Source of the DNA: Paraburkholderia atlantica | Lineage (GTDB): Bacteria; Pseudomonadota; Gammaproteobacteria; Burkholderiales; Burkholderiaceae | Assembly: GCF_009362785.1 (NCBI RefSeq) | Contig: NZ_WHNQ01000004.1 | Coordinates: 186,001 to 250,000 of the forward strand | Reading direction: 5' to 3' | DNA: 64,000 nucleotides | Part shown: piece after piece, positions 1 to 10,026 of the stretch | How the letters are laid out: every line of letters begins with the position of its first letter | Position numbering within the stretch: position 1 is the stretch's first letter | The notes under the pieces: generated by a model | The model's database searches: none | The model's input: only the letters and a program-made list of their open reading frames with translations | Told to the model about the DNA's origin: nothing | Program-made: the position numbers and the translations under genes

Positions 1-62
1 GCTGGGACGCCGCGAGAGAACGAGTCGGAATATTCGGCTCGCTTGCGCGGACGTCAGCCGAC

Positions 63-290
63 TCAAGACAACGAAGCAAGCATGTTCGACAGACGCCGGA
101 CATGGGCCTTGAATGCATCGCTCGTTTCGCGGTTCGTGGTGGGATTCAGATGCGAGCTTTCGGCGAGTTGCGCCTGCTCGTGAAAGTCGTTGGCGATTCT
201 GCGCTTGATGTCGTCAGGCAGCGACCGCACGATGGAGACCAGCAAAGCCTCTTCGGCATGCAACATGCCGTGAATCGAATGTGTGTCCAT
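63..290 (-). CDS. Small hypothetical protein (75 aa)
   Basis: I do not recognise this 75-residue soluble protein. It is mostly helical by composition, with His/Asn-rich patches and no membrane segment or signal peptide. The ATG at 290 follows a good GGAGG ribosome-binding site, which is the main reason to believe it. It lies upstream of, and on the same strand as, nothing obvious inside the window; the next genes to the right (388 and 590) are also small minus-strand genes. No function is proposed. Confidence 0.6.
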   Translation of the reverse strand: MDTHSIHGMLHAEEALLVSIVRSLPDDIKRRIANDFHEQAQLAESSHLNPTTNRETSDAFKAHVRRLSNMLASLS

Positions 291-387
291 ACGAGAACCT
301 CCGGGGGGAACATCGTCGGTGCCGGCCGGCAGTGGCGCCGGCGCTCCTCATGTTACCCCGTTGATTCCGAGTCGTTGGGCGTGCGAG

Positions 388-531
388 TTACTCGGCGATC
401 GAATAGCGTGACGGATGGGCACGCGGCCGTTCTGCCTCACGCTCGACGCGGGGACTCGCGCCGCGGATGAACAGGACCGCGCAAAAAGCGACCATGGCCC
501 AAATGCAAAGAATGACGGTCAACGTGCTCAT
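388..531 (-). CDS. Small single-pass membrane protein (47 aa)
   Basis: A 47-residue protein with one hydrophobic stretch (about residues 3-21, beginning STLTVILCIWAMVAFCAVLF) followed by a basic, Arg/Glu-rich tail. It would be a bitopic inner-membrane peptide. The frame stays open upstream to 633, but the extension is Cys/Pro/Ser-rich and lacks a ribosome-binding site, so the ATG at 531, preceded by GGAAAC, is chosen. It lies between two other small minus-strand genes. Function unknown. Confidence 0.5.
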   Translation of the reverse strand: MSTLTVILCIWAMVAFCAVLFIRGASPRVEREAERPRAHPSRYSIAE

Positions 532-589
532 GTCAGTTTCCGGAACTTCGGGACTACAGGTTGGTACGGTGTTGCTGCCGCGTTCGCCG

Positions 590-880
590 TCAATGCAGCG
601 TGGACCGCTCGGGCGCACCGAACAGCAGCTCATCGATCAGGGCGGTGGTGAACGTCAGTTGCGTTTCGAGCGATTGACGTGCGGCTTGCGCGCCCGCTTC
701 GTCGCTTCGGGCAACGGCCGCGTGCGCCTGCGTGGCGAGACGCAGGATAGCTTCGGAACCACGTTGCAGTTCGCGCATCGCGGGGTCGTTCGGACCCAGC
801 GTCGGCTGATCCCGTTCCGAGGTGGTGAGTTCCGGCAGGTCGGTGTCGAACCGGCGGGGTTTGTTGTGACGGGAGGACAT
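590..880 (-). CDS. Small hypothetical protein (96 aa)
   Basis: A 96-residue protein with a charged N-terminus, then a long predicted helix (about residues 32-90) rich in Ala, Glu and Arg, with no signal peptide or membrane segment. The ATG at 880 has GGAG about nine bases upstream. It may be co-transcribed with the 47-aa membrane peptide that begins 58 bases downstream. I do not recognise a family; a small helical cytoplasmic protein is all that can be said. Confidence 0.55.
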   Translation of the reverse strand: MSSRHNKPRRFDTDLPELTTSERDQPTLGPNDPAMRELQRGSEAILRLATQAHAAVARSDEAGAQAARQSLETQLTFTTALIDELLFGAPERSTLH

Positions 881-1129
881 CCGGGGCTCCTGACGGAAAA
901 GCGCGATATACGCGACGGGACGAACTCAGTGTGCGCCGGCCCCCTGCGCTTCAATTCGCCGAACAGAAGCCGAATCTGAAGCTAATCCGGGGTCTTCGAG
1001 AAAAACGAGGGTTTTTACCGAGCAATCAGCGCTGGGGGGCCGCAAATCCCGTCGCCGGGGGGCGTCGGAGTTCGCGGCAATGGCAGGAAAACGTCTACCT
1101 TGCGGAAGCAGAAAAGACTCTGAGCGGTC

Positions 1130-1462
1130 TTAAGCTGCCGGAACGACGTCGATGCGCAATGCCTCGCCGCCGGCGGCAATCACCAGCAGGTGGTCGACGT
1201 TCGGATGGGCGCCCGGACGGTTGCGCGCGTCGGCCGTATGCTCGGCGAACAGCGCCAGGCCGTGTTCGGCCGCCTTCGCGTCGAGCGTGCCGAACGCGCC
1301 GCGCAGGTAGTTGTACACCGCGAGCGAGCCCTGCTTGCCCGGTTTGTTCTCGATAGTAGCGACCACGGCACCGCTGCCGTTGACCAGATCGATGCGTGCG
1401 ATGCCGTCGATTGCCGGCATTCTGGCGAGATTTTCCTTGAAAACGTTGCTCGGTTCGATCAT
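1130..1462 (-). CDS. DUF2322-like protein
   Basis: A 110-residue cytoplasmic protein that I recognise as the DUF2322 type. Typical landmarks are FKENLARMPAIDG near the start, IENKPGKQGSLAVYNYL in the middle and GLALFAEHTADAR followed by HPNVDHLL near the end. The biochemical role of this family is unknown to me. The open frame begins at a GTG at 1471, but AAGGAG is eight bases before the ATG at 1462, so that start is used. A short AAGAC/GTCTT stem with a T-run just past the stop could be a weak terminator. The gene stands alone. Confidence 0.75.
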   Translation of the reverse strand: MIEPSNVFKENLARMPAIDGIARIDLVNGSGAVVATIENKPGKQGSLAVYNYLRGAFGTLDAKAAEHGLALFAEHTADARNRPGAHPNVDHLLVIAAGGEALRIDVVPAA

Positions 1463-2222
1463 TGAAACCACTCCTTCCGTTCTAAAAAATGCATGGCGGG
1501 CCGTATCTTATCCGATGGGCGGCGGGCGGGTGAATTGGCGGCCACGGCGGACCGGCACGCGCTGCCGATGCCTGGTATTCCTAGTAAATGTTTCGCACGG
1601 ATCAAGGGCTCGACAAGCCAGAGAAAACGTTTAACTGAACGCGCGCAATCCATAAGAATCCGACCACCGTGTAATCACTTTCGAAAGACACCGGCATGGA
1701 GACGAAAGCAACGCGTCGGCCTCACGACGCGCGGATGCTTCGCCAACCTAACTAACTTTCTCGGAATTAACCAAATCGATAATCACTGTCGATCGCACAT
1801 AAAATCAACCTCCAAACTCAAAACGATAAACGAGGGGTCAAATCATCGAATACCCACCTTATCCGCGCCGCACAGCGACTTGCTCGCGTTTTGGACCGCT
1901 TGCAATCCACCGTGAGATATGATCTCCTACGTCTTACAGGCTATTTATCTGCCGCGATTTCAGCGGAGGAACAGCCAAGCAGAGTAAGGAAGATCACCAA
2001 CGGTAAAGCTAGCAACGAGGATGAAACATTCCTCGATGCAAGAAGGCCCTTTATCCGTCGAAGCGTGTCATCTGACGACTGACGTTTTTTAACCCAAGTC
2101 ATTCTTTTTGTCGGCACGCAGATTATTTGAATCACAAATCCATTTAAAAAGGAGACAAACAATAATCAAGGAATATCGGAAAAGTTAATCAGACCATCAA
2201 TAAACCAAAATCTGGAGACGAA
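1463..2222. other. Intergenic region, AT-richer than its flanks
   Basis: About 760 bases with no convincing gene. Base composition is visibly more AT-rich than the genes either side, especially 1770-1860 and 2090-2220. The right end must contain the promoter of the lipoprotein gene at 2223. A short minus-strand frame (1941-2162) has a lipobox-like string, but at its C-terminal end, and is not credible. Confidence 0.6.
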
Positions 2223-4415
2223 ATGCTTTCCCCGAAGAAAACGACGCTTGCCTTTGCCCTCAGCGCTGCCACCGCGCTTTTATTCACCGCCTGCGGCGGC
2301 GGTGTGAATGACGGCCCATCCTCTTCCGGCGGCAGTCCGTCCACGAACTCGCCCTCTCCCACGCCCGATCCGTCGAAAAACGGCGCAATTTCGCTGCATG
2401 GAATCGTCTACGGCGGGGCCGACACCAGCGTGCCGACCGGCGCAGGCATTCCGATCACGATGATGGGGCAAATGCGAGCGCTATTCGATCTGATCAGAAA
2501 ATCGTCCGATTTCACCCAGGTGGTGATGGATCTCGGCGACGGCAGCCCGGTCCATGTGCTCGATACGAACACCGGCGACAAATTCCTGCCCGGCAAGCTC
2601 GCGCTCGGTTTGTCGTGGATCCTGATCGACATGAAAACGAAAGGCGATCCAGCCTACGCCGACTACCTGGCGACGTACCAGAAGATCACGACGGCGATGA
2701 TGACGCAGATGACCGGCTCCAATTACACGTACGCGAATACGTCCTGGGGCGAGTACTACTATCTCGTCGCGCTCAACAATTTCCAGTCGCACGGCATGCT
2801 CAACGAAGTGTTCAGCGACGCGATGCTGAAGACGCTACAGGCGCGCCTGACCTTCTGCGACATGTTCGGCGCGGACGCGAGCGGCAAGACCGACACCTGC
2901 CCCGCCGCAGGGACGCCGATCGACGTCGCATCGCTCAATACCGCGCAGAACTACTACGCGGTGTCGTATGGCATCGCGGGGCTGCGGCAGAAGCTCGGCT
3001 GGAGCAATCCGACGTTCTCGTCGACCACCGACCCGACCGTGGCCACGATGAACGCGCGCGACGCGCTGCTGTACACGCTGACGAAGCACATCCGCAACGA
3101 TTCGACCGGCGGCTTCTCCGACGAAGCGTCGAACACGCACACGACCTATTACGATCAGGCGCGCTACGACCGTTACAGCACGCTGCTAATCGGCGAAGTG
3201 ACCGAGCGCACGCTGGAAATGGGCAATCAGGCAAACCTGACGCCGGAGTTGAAATCGTATCTGCGTAACTCGGTCAACCTGATTCTTCCGCAGCTCAATA
3301 CGAAGGGCGAAGGCTTCAACTATGGCCGCTCGATCGGTCCGTATGGCGACTCGGCATTCATGGAAGTGCTGACCGCCGCCGCCAATGCGGGCATCCTGAC
3401 CGATCAGGAAATGAAGGTCGCCTACACGTACATCTACAAGTCGGCTCTGCGCTACAGCAACTTCTGGTACGACCCGACACTGCCGACGCCGTCCGTCAAC
3501 ATGTGGGTCAAGGGCCGCGGCACCGACTCGTATCGCGGCAAGCCGCGCGTGATGGGCGAAAACTTCAGCCTGCTGCATCAGTACATGTACGTGAACGCGT
3601 GGTGGGACAAGCTCGGCTTCAACGGCAAGGCGCCGCTGTCCGATACCGACATGCAGTCTTATCTCGACGCGTTCCCGCACTACACGCTGACCTGGTACAA
3701 CCAGCCGGGCGATACCGCGCACCCGTATAGCGCCGCTCTCATAACCGTGCGCGACGGCAGGCGCGTGATCAACCTGAACCTGAGCCAGGCGCCCGACTAC
3801 AACTCGTACACGCCGTACTATCCGGCGCCGTCCTCGGATAATCTCGTGTACGGTACGACGGACCTCGCCTATGCGCTGATGATTCCGCAAGTCACGTACA
3901 ACGGCAAAACCTATATTCCGGTCACGTACTACAAGAATCTGAACGTGCAGGAAACCAACGGCCAGGTGGTCGTCACGTTCGACACCGCGAAGTTCAGGCA
4001 AGCGGCCAAGAACGCGTTGTACACGACGGATCTCGATCTGCAAGTGCATACGGTGATGACGTTCGCCAAGGGCTCGATCACCCGCACCGATACGCTGAGC
4101 TCGGGCACGTTGACGGGCAATCTCGCGGTAGAAACGGACTACACGTCGTTCGCGGACTTTCAGAACACCACGGCGAATAGCGACGGCTACTCGGTCAGCT
4201 ACGCGAATAGCCCCGCGACGAACTACGCCGCGGTGGGTTTCGATAGTTGCGCGCTGTCGCAGTTCGATACGGTGAACGGTGCGACGAACCCGTTGTCGAC
4301 CACGCCGATCGGACAGTTGCACTCCAACTTCGCCTGTACGACCAATCCGTTCGCGTTGACGGGCGGCGCCAGCCGTACGCTGTCCTGGACGCTGAAGTAC
4401 GCTGATCCGGCCTGA
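2223..4415 (+). CDS. Large secreted lipoprotein, possible polysaccharide-degrading enzyme
   Basis: A 730-residue protein with a lipoprotein signal peptide: a Lys-containing start, a hydrophobic core and the lipobox LLFTAC with Cys near residue 24, followed by GGG. A Ser/Pro/Gly/Thr linker runs to about residue 55. Residues about 60-470 look alpha-helical with many Tyr and Trp (e.g. SWGEYYYLVALN, GFNYGRSIGPYGDSAF); residues about 490-730 are beta-rich. That order resembles the alpha-toroid plus beta-sandwich lyases, and the YGRSIG string recalls DUF2264-type proteins, but this is inference. It sits beside a sugar ABC/GH42 operon, which supports a carbohydrate substrate. GGAGACGAA precedes the ATG. 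I do not recognise the exact family. Confidence 0.8.
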   Translation: MLSPKKTTLAFALSAATALLFTACGGGVNDGPSSSGGSPSTNSPSPTPDPSKNGAISLHGIVYGGADTSVPTGAGIPITMMGQMRALFDLIRKSSDFTQVVMDLGDGSPVHVLDTNTGDKFLPGKLALGLSWILIDMKTKGDPAYADYLATYQKITTAMMTQMTGSNYTYANTSWGEYYYLVALNNFQSHGMLNEVFSDAMLKTLQARLTFCDMFGADASGKTDTCPAAGTPIDVASLNTAQNYYAVSYGIAGLRQKLGWSNPTFSSTTDPTVATMNARDALLYTLTKHIRNDSTGGFSDEASNTHTTYYDQARYDRYSTLLIGEVTERTLEMGNQANLTPELKSYLRNSVNLILPQLNTKGEGFNYGRSIGPYGDSAFMEVLTAAANAGILTDQEMKVAYTYIYKSALRYSNFWYDPTLPTPSVNMWVKGRGTDSYRGKPRVMGENFSLLHQYMYVNAWWDKLGFNGKAPLSDTDMQSYLDAFPHYTLTWYNQPGDTAHPYSAALITVRDGRRVINLNLSQAPDYNSYTPYYPAPSSDNLVYGTTDLAYALMIPQVTYNGKTYIPVTYYKNLNVQETNGQVVVTFDTAKFRQAAKNALYTTDLDLQVHTVMTFAKGSITRTDTLSSGTLTGNLAVETDYTSFADFQNTTANSDGYSVSYANSPATNYAAVGFDSCALSQFDTVNGATNPLSTTPIGQLHSNFACTTNPFALTGGASRTLSWTLKYADPA

Positions 4416-4783
4416 TAGGGGTAGCAGCAATACCGGTAGCAGAAGTTGCCTTGTTAAGGAATCTCCGAGTCGGAACAATGCGACATCAACGCAGCGAACC
4501 CGAAGACGAGTCCGATTCAGGCAACTTCACCGGAGCTGGCAATCATGCGCATTTCCTTTCTGCTGAGGCTGCGGACCTCGCGAGCAAAGCGGGTGAAGGA
4601 AAACGGCCCCTCGATAGTGCGCGCGCGGCGTTGAATACCGTTATGCGGCGGCGGCTCGACCACGCGTCAGCTAAAAAGCGTTGATTGATAAGCCTGCGGA
4701 CGAGCCGCAATCGAGCACGCCGAAAAAAAGCCCGCTTACGCGGGCAACCCTTCTCACCGCAGCATCGCCACGCGCCAACATCT
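4416..4783. other. Convergent intergenic region with terminator
   Basis: About 370 bases between the plus-strand lipoprotein gene and the minus-strand permease gene. A short open frame at 4451-4684 (+) has no good ribosome-binding site and no recognisable features, so it is not called. The only clear element is the terminator at 4723-4745 serving the minus-strand operon. Confidence 0.6.
4723..4745 (-). terminator. Rho-independent terminator of the ABC/GH42 operon
   Basis: On the minus strand a six-base GCCCGC/GCGGGC stem with a four-base loop (4730-4745) is followed by seven T residues (4729-4723). It lies 38 bases past the stop of the last permease gene, in the right orientation to end the five-gene operon. 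Confidence 0.85.
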
Positions 4784-5635
4784 TCACCCCTTCGTCGCGC
4801 CAAACGTCAGGCCCGCGACAAAATGCTTCTGCATCGCAAAGAACATCATCACCGATGGCAGCGCCGCCAGAATCGATCCCGCCGAAACGAGATTCCACGC
4901 GGTCGTCCACTGCCCTTTCAGCGCGGCTACACCTACCGTGATCGGCGCGGCGTCATCGCCTTGCGTCAGACACAGGGCCCAGAAATAGTCGTTCCACACG
5001 AACGTGAACACGAGGATCGCCAAGGCCGCGAGCGCCGGACGAATCAGCGGCAGCACGATCCTGAAGAACACGGTCCACTCGTTCGCCCCTTCTATGCGTG
5101 CCGCCTCGACCAGTTCGAATGGCAGCTGCTTGATGAAGTTGCGCAGAAACAGCGCGCAAAAGCCGGTCTGGAACGACACATGAAACAGAATCAGCGCGCT
5201 CACGGTATTGAACAGCCCGAGCTGCAACGACAGATCTCGCACCGGGATCATCAACACCTGGATCGGCACGAAGTTGCCCGCGACGAACGTGGCGAACAAC
5301 GTCGAATTGCCGCGAAAGCGATAGATCGCCAACGCAAAACCCGCCATCGCCGCGAGTGTGATCGAGCCCACGACCGCAGGCACCGTGATCAACACGCTGT
5401 TCCAGAAGTAATGCAGCATCGGCGACGTCGTCAACGCCTCGCGATAGTTATCGAACATCGCAAAGTGCTTCGGCCATCCCCAGTAGTTGCCCTCGCTCAG
5501 TTCTTCGGTCGAACGCACGGACGTGATCAGCACCGCGATCATCGGCAGCAGCCAGATCACGAGTGCGATTGGCAACGTCAGCTTGTATGCGCGGCGCGTG
5601 GCCGGCTTCCATTTGTCGATCGGAATCGGAAACAT
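4784..5635 (-). CDS. Carbohydrate ABC transporter permease (MalG type)
   Basis: A 283-residue inner-membrane permease with about six membrane segments. The cytoplasmic coupling loop for the ATPase is clear: EAARIEGANEWTVFFRIVLP near residues 180-200. It pairs with the permease encoded just upstream (5646-6620) to form the channel of a CUT1-type sugar importer with the binding protein (6688) and ATPase (10027). AAGGAG precedes the ATG by eight bases and overlaps the stop codon of the upstream permease, so the two are translationally close. It is the last gene of the operon, followed by the terminator at 4723. Confidence 0.93.
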   Translation of the reverse strand: MFPIPIDKWKPATRRAYKLTLPIALVIWLLPMIAVLITSVRSTEELSEGNYWGWPKHFAMFDNYREALTTSPMLHYFWNSVLITVPAVVGSITLAAMAGFALAIYRFRGNSTLFATFVAGNFVPIQVLMIPVRDLSLQLGLFNTVSALILFHVSFQTGFCALFLRNFIKQLPFELVEAARIEGANEWTVFFRIVLPLIRPALAALAILVFTFVWNDYFWALCLTQGDDAAPITVGVAALKGQWTTAWNLVSAGSILAALPSVMMFFAMQKHFVAGLTFGATKG

Positions 5636-5645
5636 CAGCGGCTCC

Positions 5646-6620
5646 TTATTGCTCGGCGCGCAGCATCCGCCGCAGGTGATAGACGATGTACACGAGCATG
5701 ATGCCGAACAGCACCACCGCGATCGCCGCGGAATAGCCGATGCGGAAATATTTAATCGCCTGGTCGTACATGAAAAAGGCGAGCACCGTCGAGCTTTCGA
5801 ACGGACCGCCGCCCGTCATCACCGAGATCAGATCGAAGCTGCGCAGCGCGCCGATGATCGTCACGACGATCGCCATGAACGTGGTGGGCCGCAACTGCGG
5901 CAGGATCACATGCCAGAGCATCGACCAGCCCTGCGCGCCTTCCATTCGCGCGGCTTCGATCTGCTCGGCGTTCAACGTGGTCAAGCCGGTCAGATACAGA
6001 ATCATGCAGTACGCGGTTTGCGGCCACAGTGCCGCGAACACGATGCCGAACGTCGCATAGCGTGGATCGCCGAGCACTGGCACGCCGTGGCCGAGCATCA
6101 TCGCGAGCAGGCCGAAGGTCGGATCGTAGAACCATGAAAAGATCAGCCCGACCACGACGCCCGACAACACGAACGGCGCGAAGAACAGCGACTTGACGAT
6201 ACGGATGCCCGCCACCGCCTGGTTCAGATACAGCGCGACGGCGAGGCCCATCGGCGGGGCGAGCAGGAACAGCACGAGCCAGATCAGGTTGTTCCTCAGC
6301 GCCGTATAGAACGTCGGCGTATGAACGAGCTCGATATAGTTCGCGAGGCCGATGAAGGTCGGCTCGGTCATCCCGTCCCAGTTGAAGAAGCTCAGGCGGA
6401 TAGTCGAGAGGATCGGCCACACCACGTACACGGCCACCATGAAGCAGGCCGGCGCGAGAAACAGGAACGCGGCGCGCCGCTGCCGCCGCGCGGTCGGCGT
6501 CGGGCCGCGCCGGCGCGACGCGAGCGGCGCGCCGCCCACCGCACCACCCGACGCCGGCAACCCCTGCCCGCCGGATTCAACAGGACCGTCGACGCTATGA
6601 CGGCTGACGGAATGCGACAC
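5646..6620 (-). CDS. Carbohydrate ABC transporter permease (MalF type)
   Basis: A 324-residue inner-membrane permease. A basic, Gly/Ala/Arg-rich cytoplasmic tail (about 50 residues) precedes the first membrane segment (AAFLFLAPACFMVAVYVVWP), and the EAA loop reads EAARMEGAQGWSMLWHVILP. This is the partner of the MalG-type permease downstream. The open frame starts at a TTG (6626), but GGGAGA sits six bases before the GTG at 6620, which is preferred. The long basic N-terminal tail makes the true start uncertain. Substrate is probably a beta-galactoside or related oligosaccharide, inferred from the adjacent GH42 enzyme. Confidence 0.9.
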   Translation of the reverse strand: MSHSVSRHSVDGPVESGGQGLPASGGAVGGAPLASRRRGPTPTARRQRRAAFLFLAPACFMVAVYVVWPILSTIRLSFFNWDGMTEPTFIGLANYIELVHTPTFYTALRNNLIWLVLFLLAPPMGLAVALYLNQAVAGIRIVKSLFFAPFVLSGVVVGLIFSWFYDPTFGLLAMMLGHGVPVLGDPRYATFGIVFAALWPQTAYCMILYLTGLTTLNAEQIEAARMEGAQGWSMLWHVILPQLRPTTFMAIVVTIIGALRSFDLISVMTGGGPFESSTVLAFFMYDQAIKYFRIGYSAAIAVVLFGIMLVYIVYHLRRMLRAEQ

Positions 6621-6687
6621 GATCAATCTCCCGATCCGATCTGATACAACGCAATTCGTCGGACAGCGGCCGTGCGGCCGCCGCCGC

Positions 6688-7941
6688 TCACTTCTTGTAG
6701 ATACGCTGACGCGTCTGCTCGAGCTGCGCGAGGATGCTGTCGAGCTTCGACGGATCGGAGACGAACTGCTGCATCCCCTTCATCCCTTCGTCGGCCATCT
6801 CCTTGGTCATGTCGCGATCGTAGAACTGCGCGATGCCGCCCTTCGTATTCGACAGGATCTGGAAGCCGATCTTCGAAATCGGATCTTCAGGTTCCGGCGA
6901 CTTGCTGTTCGCCGACAACGAGCCGAGTCCCTTCGCGAGCTGCGCGCCGATCTCCGGCGTTTCGACGAACGCAAGGAACGTATGTGCATCGGCCTTGTTC
7001 TTCGCTTTCGACGGAATATGCAGTGATTCGACCGGCCCATCCTCGGCGGTCGGCACCTTGGAGTCGATGATCGGGAACTGGAAGTACCCCATTTGCGGCT
7101 TTACGTTGTCCGGGAAACCCGCCGCAATGAACGTCCCCATCAGCATCATGGCCGCCTTGCCCTGGAACAGGAACGGCTGCACCGCGTCGAGATCGTAGGA
7201 CAGTGAATTGTTGATGAAGTAGCCGTCGTCGATCAGCTGCTTCCACGTCGTATAAACCTTCTTCACGCGCGGATCGGTGTACGGAATCTCGCCGGCCATC
7301 AGCTTCTGATGGAACGCATTGCCGTTCAGACGCAAATCGAGGTAATCGAACCAGCCGGCAAGCGTCCATGCATCGCGGCCCGCCACCGCGATCGGCGTAA
7401 TGCCGGCGGCCTTCAGCTTTTTCCCGGCGTCGAGAAACTCGTCCCACGTTTTCGGCTCGCCCTTGATGCCGGCCTTCTCGAACAGGTCCTTGCGATAGAA
7501 CATTCCCCACGAGTAGTACACGGTCGGCGCGGCGTATTGCTTGCCCTTGTACGACGACGCTTCCTTCGTCGACGCATACATGTCGTTCCAGCCGTTCTTC
7601 TGCCAGTCGCCGGTCAGATCTTCGAACAGGCCACGCTGCGCGTAATACGCCATACGCTCGCCGTCGTGCCAGTTGACGATATCCGGCGCGACAGTCGAAA
7701 GCCAACCCGGCAACTGAACCTTGTAGGCCTCTTCGTCGATGAACGACACCTTCACGTCGATCCCGGGATGCGCCTTCTTGAACTCGTCGACCACCTGCTG
7801 CCACACCGCGCGCTGGCTCGCGCCCTTGAACGCGATATTCATCGCGAGCGTGCCCGCCTGCGCGGTGCTGACGACCGAGGTCCCCGCGGCAACCGCGGCC
7901 AGCGCGAGCGCCGCCAGAATCTTGCGTGGTTTCAGTTTCAT
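6688..7941 (-). CDS. Sugar ABC transporter substrate-binding protein (CUT1, MalE type)
   Basis: A 417-residue periplasmic binding protein with a Sec signal peptide (MKLKPRK, hydrophobic core, cleavage near AQAG at residues 26-29). The mature protein starts NIAFKGASQRAVWQQVVDEFKKAHPG, typical of family 1 extracellular solute-binding proteins. It delivers sugar to the two permeases encoded downstream. The frame is open further upstream, but AAGGAGA lies just before the ATG at 7941 and the signal peptide begins there. It is the third gene of the operon, between the GH42 enzyme and the permeases. Confidence 0.92.
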   Translation of the reverse strand: MKLKPRKILAALALAAVAAGTSVVSTAQAGTLAMNIAFKGASQRAVWQQVVDEFKKAHPGIDVKVSFIDEEAYKVQLPGWLSTVAPDIVNWHDGERMAYYAQRGLFEDLTGDWQKNGWNDMYASTKEASSYKGKQYAAPTVYYSWGMFYRKDLFEKAGIKGEPKTWDEFLDAGKKLKAAGITPIAVAGRDAWTLAGWFDYLDLRLNGNAFHQKLMAGEIPYTDPRVKKVYTTWKQLIDDGYFINNSLSYDLDAVQPFLFQGKAAMMLMGTFIAAGFPDNVKPQMGYFQFPIIDSKVPTAEDGPVESLHIPSKAKNKADAHTFLAFVETPEIGAQLAKGLGSLSANSKSPEPEDPISKIGFQILSNTKGGIAQFYDRDMTKEMADEGMKGMQQFVSDPSKLDSILAQLEQTRQRIYKK

Positions 7942-8026
7942 CCTGACTGTCTCCTTCATTCCATGGTTTTTACGTCGTTGTCGCTTCTGTATCGAATGAC
8001 TGCGTGGAATTGCCAAGGCCAGACTT

Positions 8027-10006
8027 CTATTGCGAGCGGTAGACCGCTACCCCTTGCGGCGCCACCTCCCGGGAGCCGATCACGAAAGCGTCGTCGGAAA
8101 TGTTTTCGAGCGTGTGGGCTTGATCGCCGTAGTTGAACACATAGGTCAGTCCGCCGCGACGGCTGATGCGCACGCTGTCGCCGAGTGCCTGCGTTTCGAG
8201 GCCCGCTTCCTGTGCGATCCGCGCGAACAGGCGCACGGTCAACGCGTCGTCGAACAGGCTCGCGAGGTAGTGGAACGCGCCGCTTCGCACGTACGCGGGA
8301 TGACCGTCCGCGAAACGCGCGCGCACGTCGAATGAGGATGATGCATCGCTGTCGATGAAATCGCGCCAGTGTCGCGCGAAGCCGTCGGCCGCACCGCCCT
8401 GCTGGTCCAGCACCACCGCTTCGGTCACGTTCGGCCGCATCGATTCGACGCGCCACACGCGCAGCGGCAACACCGACGTCAAGGCACCGGGCGGCAGATT
8501 CGCCGGAATCCGCAGGTCGCGCGTCTTCGATCCGGTGCGCGGGCCGAGCACGACTTGTGCGCCCGAGCGTGCGAGACGTTCGGCGAAATCGTCGGGCACG
8601 ACCGGCAGTGGCGGCACGACGACGAGGCAATAGCCATCGAACGATGCATTGGCCGGCACCACATCGACGTCGAGTCCGAGCGCGCGCAATGCCGAGTAGT
8701 ACTCGAACGCGAAGCGCGGATAGTGAAAGTCCGCGCCCTGCGGATGAATCTCGAACAGCCACTTCGCTTCGTAGTCGTAGACGAGCGCGACTTTCGAGCG
8801 GATCGACGCATTCGCGTCGGCATTCGCGGCGAGCACCGTGTGAATTTCCGATGCCACCTGCGAGGCTTCATTGCCGCCGACGTCGAGCCGGTTATCGGGC
8901 GTATTGAGCCCCGCGTGCATCTGCTCCTGCGCGAACGGTGCCTGACGCCAGCGGAAATACGACACGCAACCCGCGCCGTGCGCGAACGCTTCCCAACTCC
9001 ACAGCCGCACCATGCCCGCCAGCGGCGCCGGGTTCCACTGCGCCCAGTTCACCGGTCCCGGCTGCTGCTCCATCACCCACAGCGGCAGCTTCGACATGCC
9101 GCGATACACGTCGTGATTGAACGACGCGAAATCCGGATGACCGGTGCGCAACCAGCGCGCCTTGATGTCCGGTGCGAACCACTGCTCTTCGAGCGCGCCG
9201 AGCGGATAGCTGTCCCACGTCGCGACGTCGAGATCGGCCGCGACCTTGTAGTGATCGAACTCGGTGAAGAGCTGCATGAAGTTGTGGGCGACGGGCCGCC
9301 CCGGCGAATGCGCGCGAATGATCTCGACCTGCATGCGGTTGTAGCGCGCCACTTCGTCGGATGCGAAACGCCGGTAGTCGAGCCGATGCGACGGATGCGC
9401 CTCGGTCACGGTGCCGACCGGCGCGTCGATTTCTTCGAAACCGCGGTACTCCATGCTCCAGAACACCGTGCCCCACGCGTCGTTCAACGCCTGGATCGTG
9501 CGATAACGCGCCTTCAGCCACTCGCGAAAGCGCGCGACCGCGGCCGGCGAATAGCTGACCACCGTGTAATGACAGCCGAATTCGTTATCGGTCTGCCAGA
9601 AAGCGACCGCCGGATGCTTGCCGTAGCGCTCGGCCACCGCCGTGCAAATTCGCCGCGACGCCTCGAAATACGCGGGCGACGAGAAGTCGTAATGACGCCG
9701 CGAGCCGAACGCGCGCGGACGTCCATCGGCGCCGACCGGCAGGATGTCCGGATGACGATCGATCAGCCACTTCGGCGGCGTCGCGGTCGGCGTACACATG
9801 ACGACCTTCAGGCCAGCCGCGCCGAGCACGTCGACGGCGCGATCGAGCCAGCCCCAATCGTATTCGCCGGGGGTCGGCTCGATCCGGCTCCACGCGAATT
9901 CGGCAATGCGCACCTGCTCGATGCCGAGCCCCTTGATCCGGCGCGCGTCGTCTTTCCACATCGACTCGGGCCAGTGCTCCGGGTAATAACAGACTCCTAA
10001 ACGCAT
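8027..10006 (-). CDS. Beta-galactosidase, glycoside hydrolase family 42
   Basis: A 659-residue cytoplasmic enzyme that hydrolyses terminal beta-D-galactosides. The N-terminal TIM barrel opens with [12 protein letters not shown]; the acid/base lies in [10 protein letters not shown] (Asn141-Glu142) and the nucleophile in [13 protein letters not shown] (Glu313). A middle trimerisation domain (about 390-590) and a small C-terminal beta domain follow, giving normal family length. A TTG at 10030 is in frame, but GGGGACA precedes the ATG at 10006. Placement inside an ABC importer operon means imported galactosides are probably cleaved in the cytoplasm. No signal peptide is seen. Confidence 0.95.
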   Translation of the reverse strand: MRLGVCYYPEHWPESMWKDDARRIKGLGIEQVRIAEFAWSRIEPTPGEYDWGWLDRAVDVLGAAGLKVVMCTPTATPPKWLIDRHPDILPVGADGRPRAFGSRRHYDFSSPAYFEASRRICTAVAERYGKHPAVAFWQTDNEFGCHYTVVSYSPAAVARFREWLKARYRTIQALNDAWGTVFWSMEYRGFEEIDAPVGTVTEAHPSHRLDYRRFASDEVARYNRMQVEIIRAHSPGRPVAHNFMQLFTEFDHYKVAADLDVATWDSYPLGALEEQWFAPDIKARWLRTGHPDFASFNHDVYRGMSKLPLWVMEQQPGPVNWAQWNPAPLAGMVRLWSWEAFAHGAGCVSYFRWRQAPFAQEQMHAGLNTPDNRLDVGGNEASQVASEIHTVLAANADANASIRSKVALVYDYEAKWLFEIHPQGADFHYPRFAFEYYSALRALGLDVDVVPANASFDGYCLVVVPPLPVVPDDFAERLARSGAQVVLGPRTGSKTRDLRIPANLPPGALTSVLPLRVWRVESMRPNVTEAVVLDQQGGAADGFARHWRDFIDSDASSSFDVRARFADGHPAYVRSGAFHYLASLFDDALTVRLFARIAQEAGLETQALGDSVRISRRGGLTYVFNYGDQAHTLENISDDAFVIGSREVAPQGVAVYRSQ

Positions 10007-10026
10007 CCCTGTGTCCCCAATGTTCT

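Noticed and set aside
1941-2162. Minus-strand 73-aa frame with lipobox-like LTLLGC
   Set aside because: The lipobox-like string lies at the C-terminal end, where it cannot work as a signal peptide; no ribosome-binding site.
3186-4478. 430-aa open frame antisense to the large lipoprotein gene
   Set aside because: Arg/Val/His-rich composition typical of antisense frames in GC-rich DNA; the opposite strand has a clear lipoprotein.
8369-10000. 543-aa open frame antisense to the GH42 gene
   Set aside because: Low-complexity Arg/His-rich sequence; the opposite strand carries all GH42 catalytic motifs.
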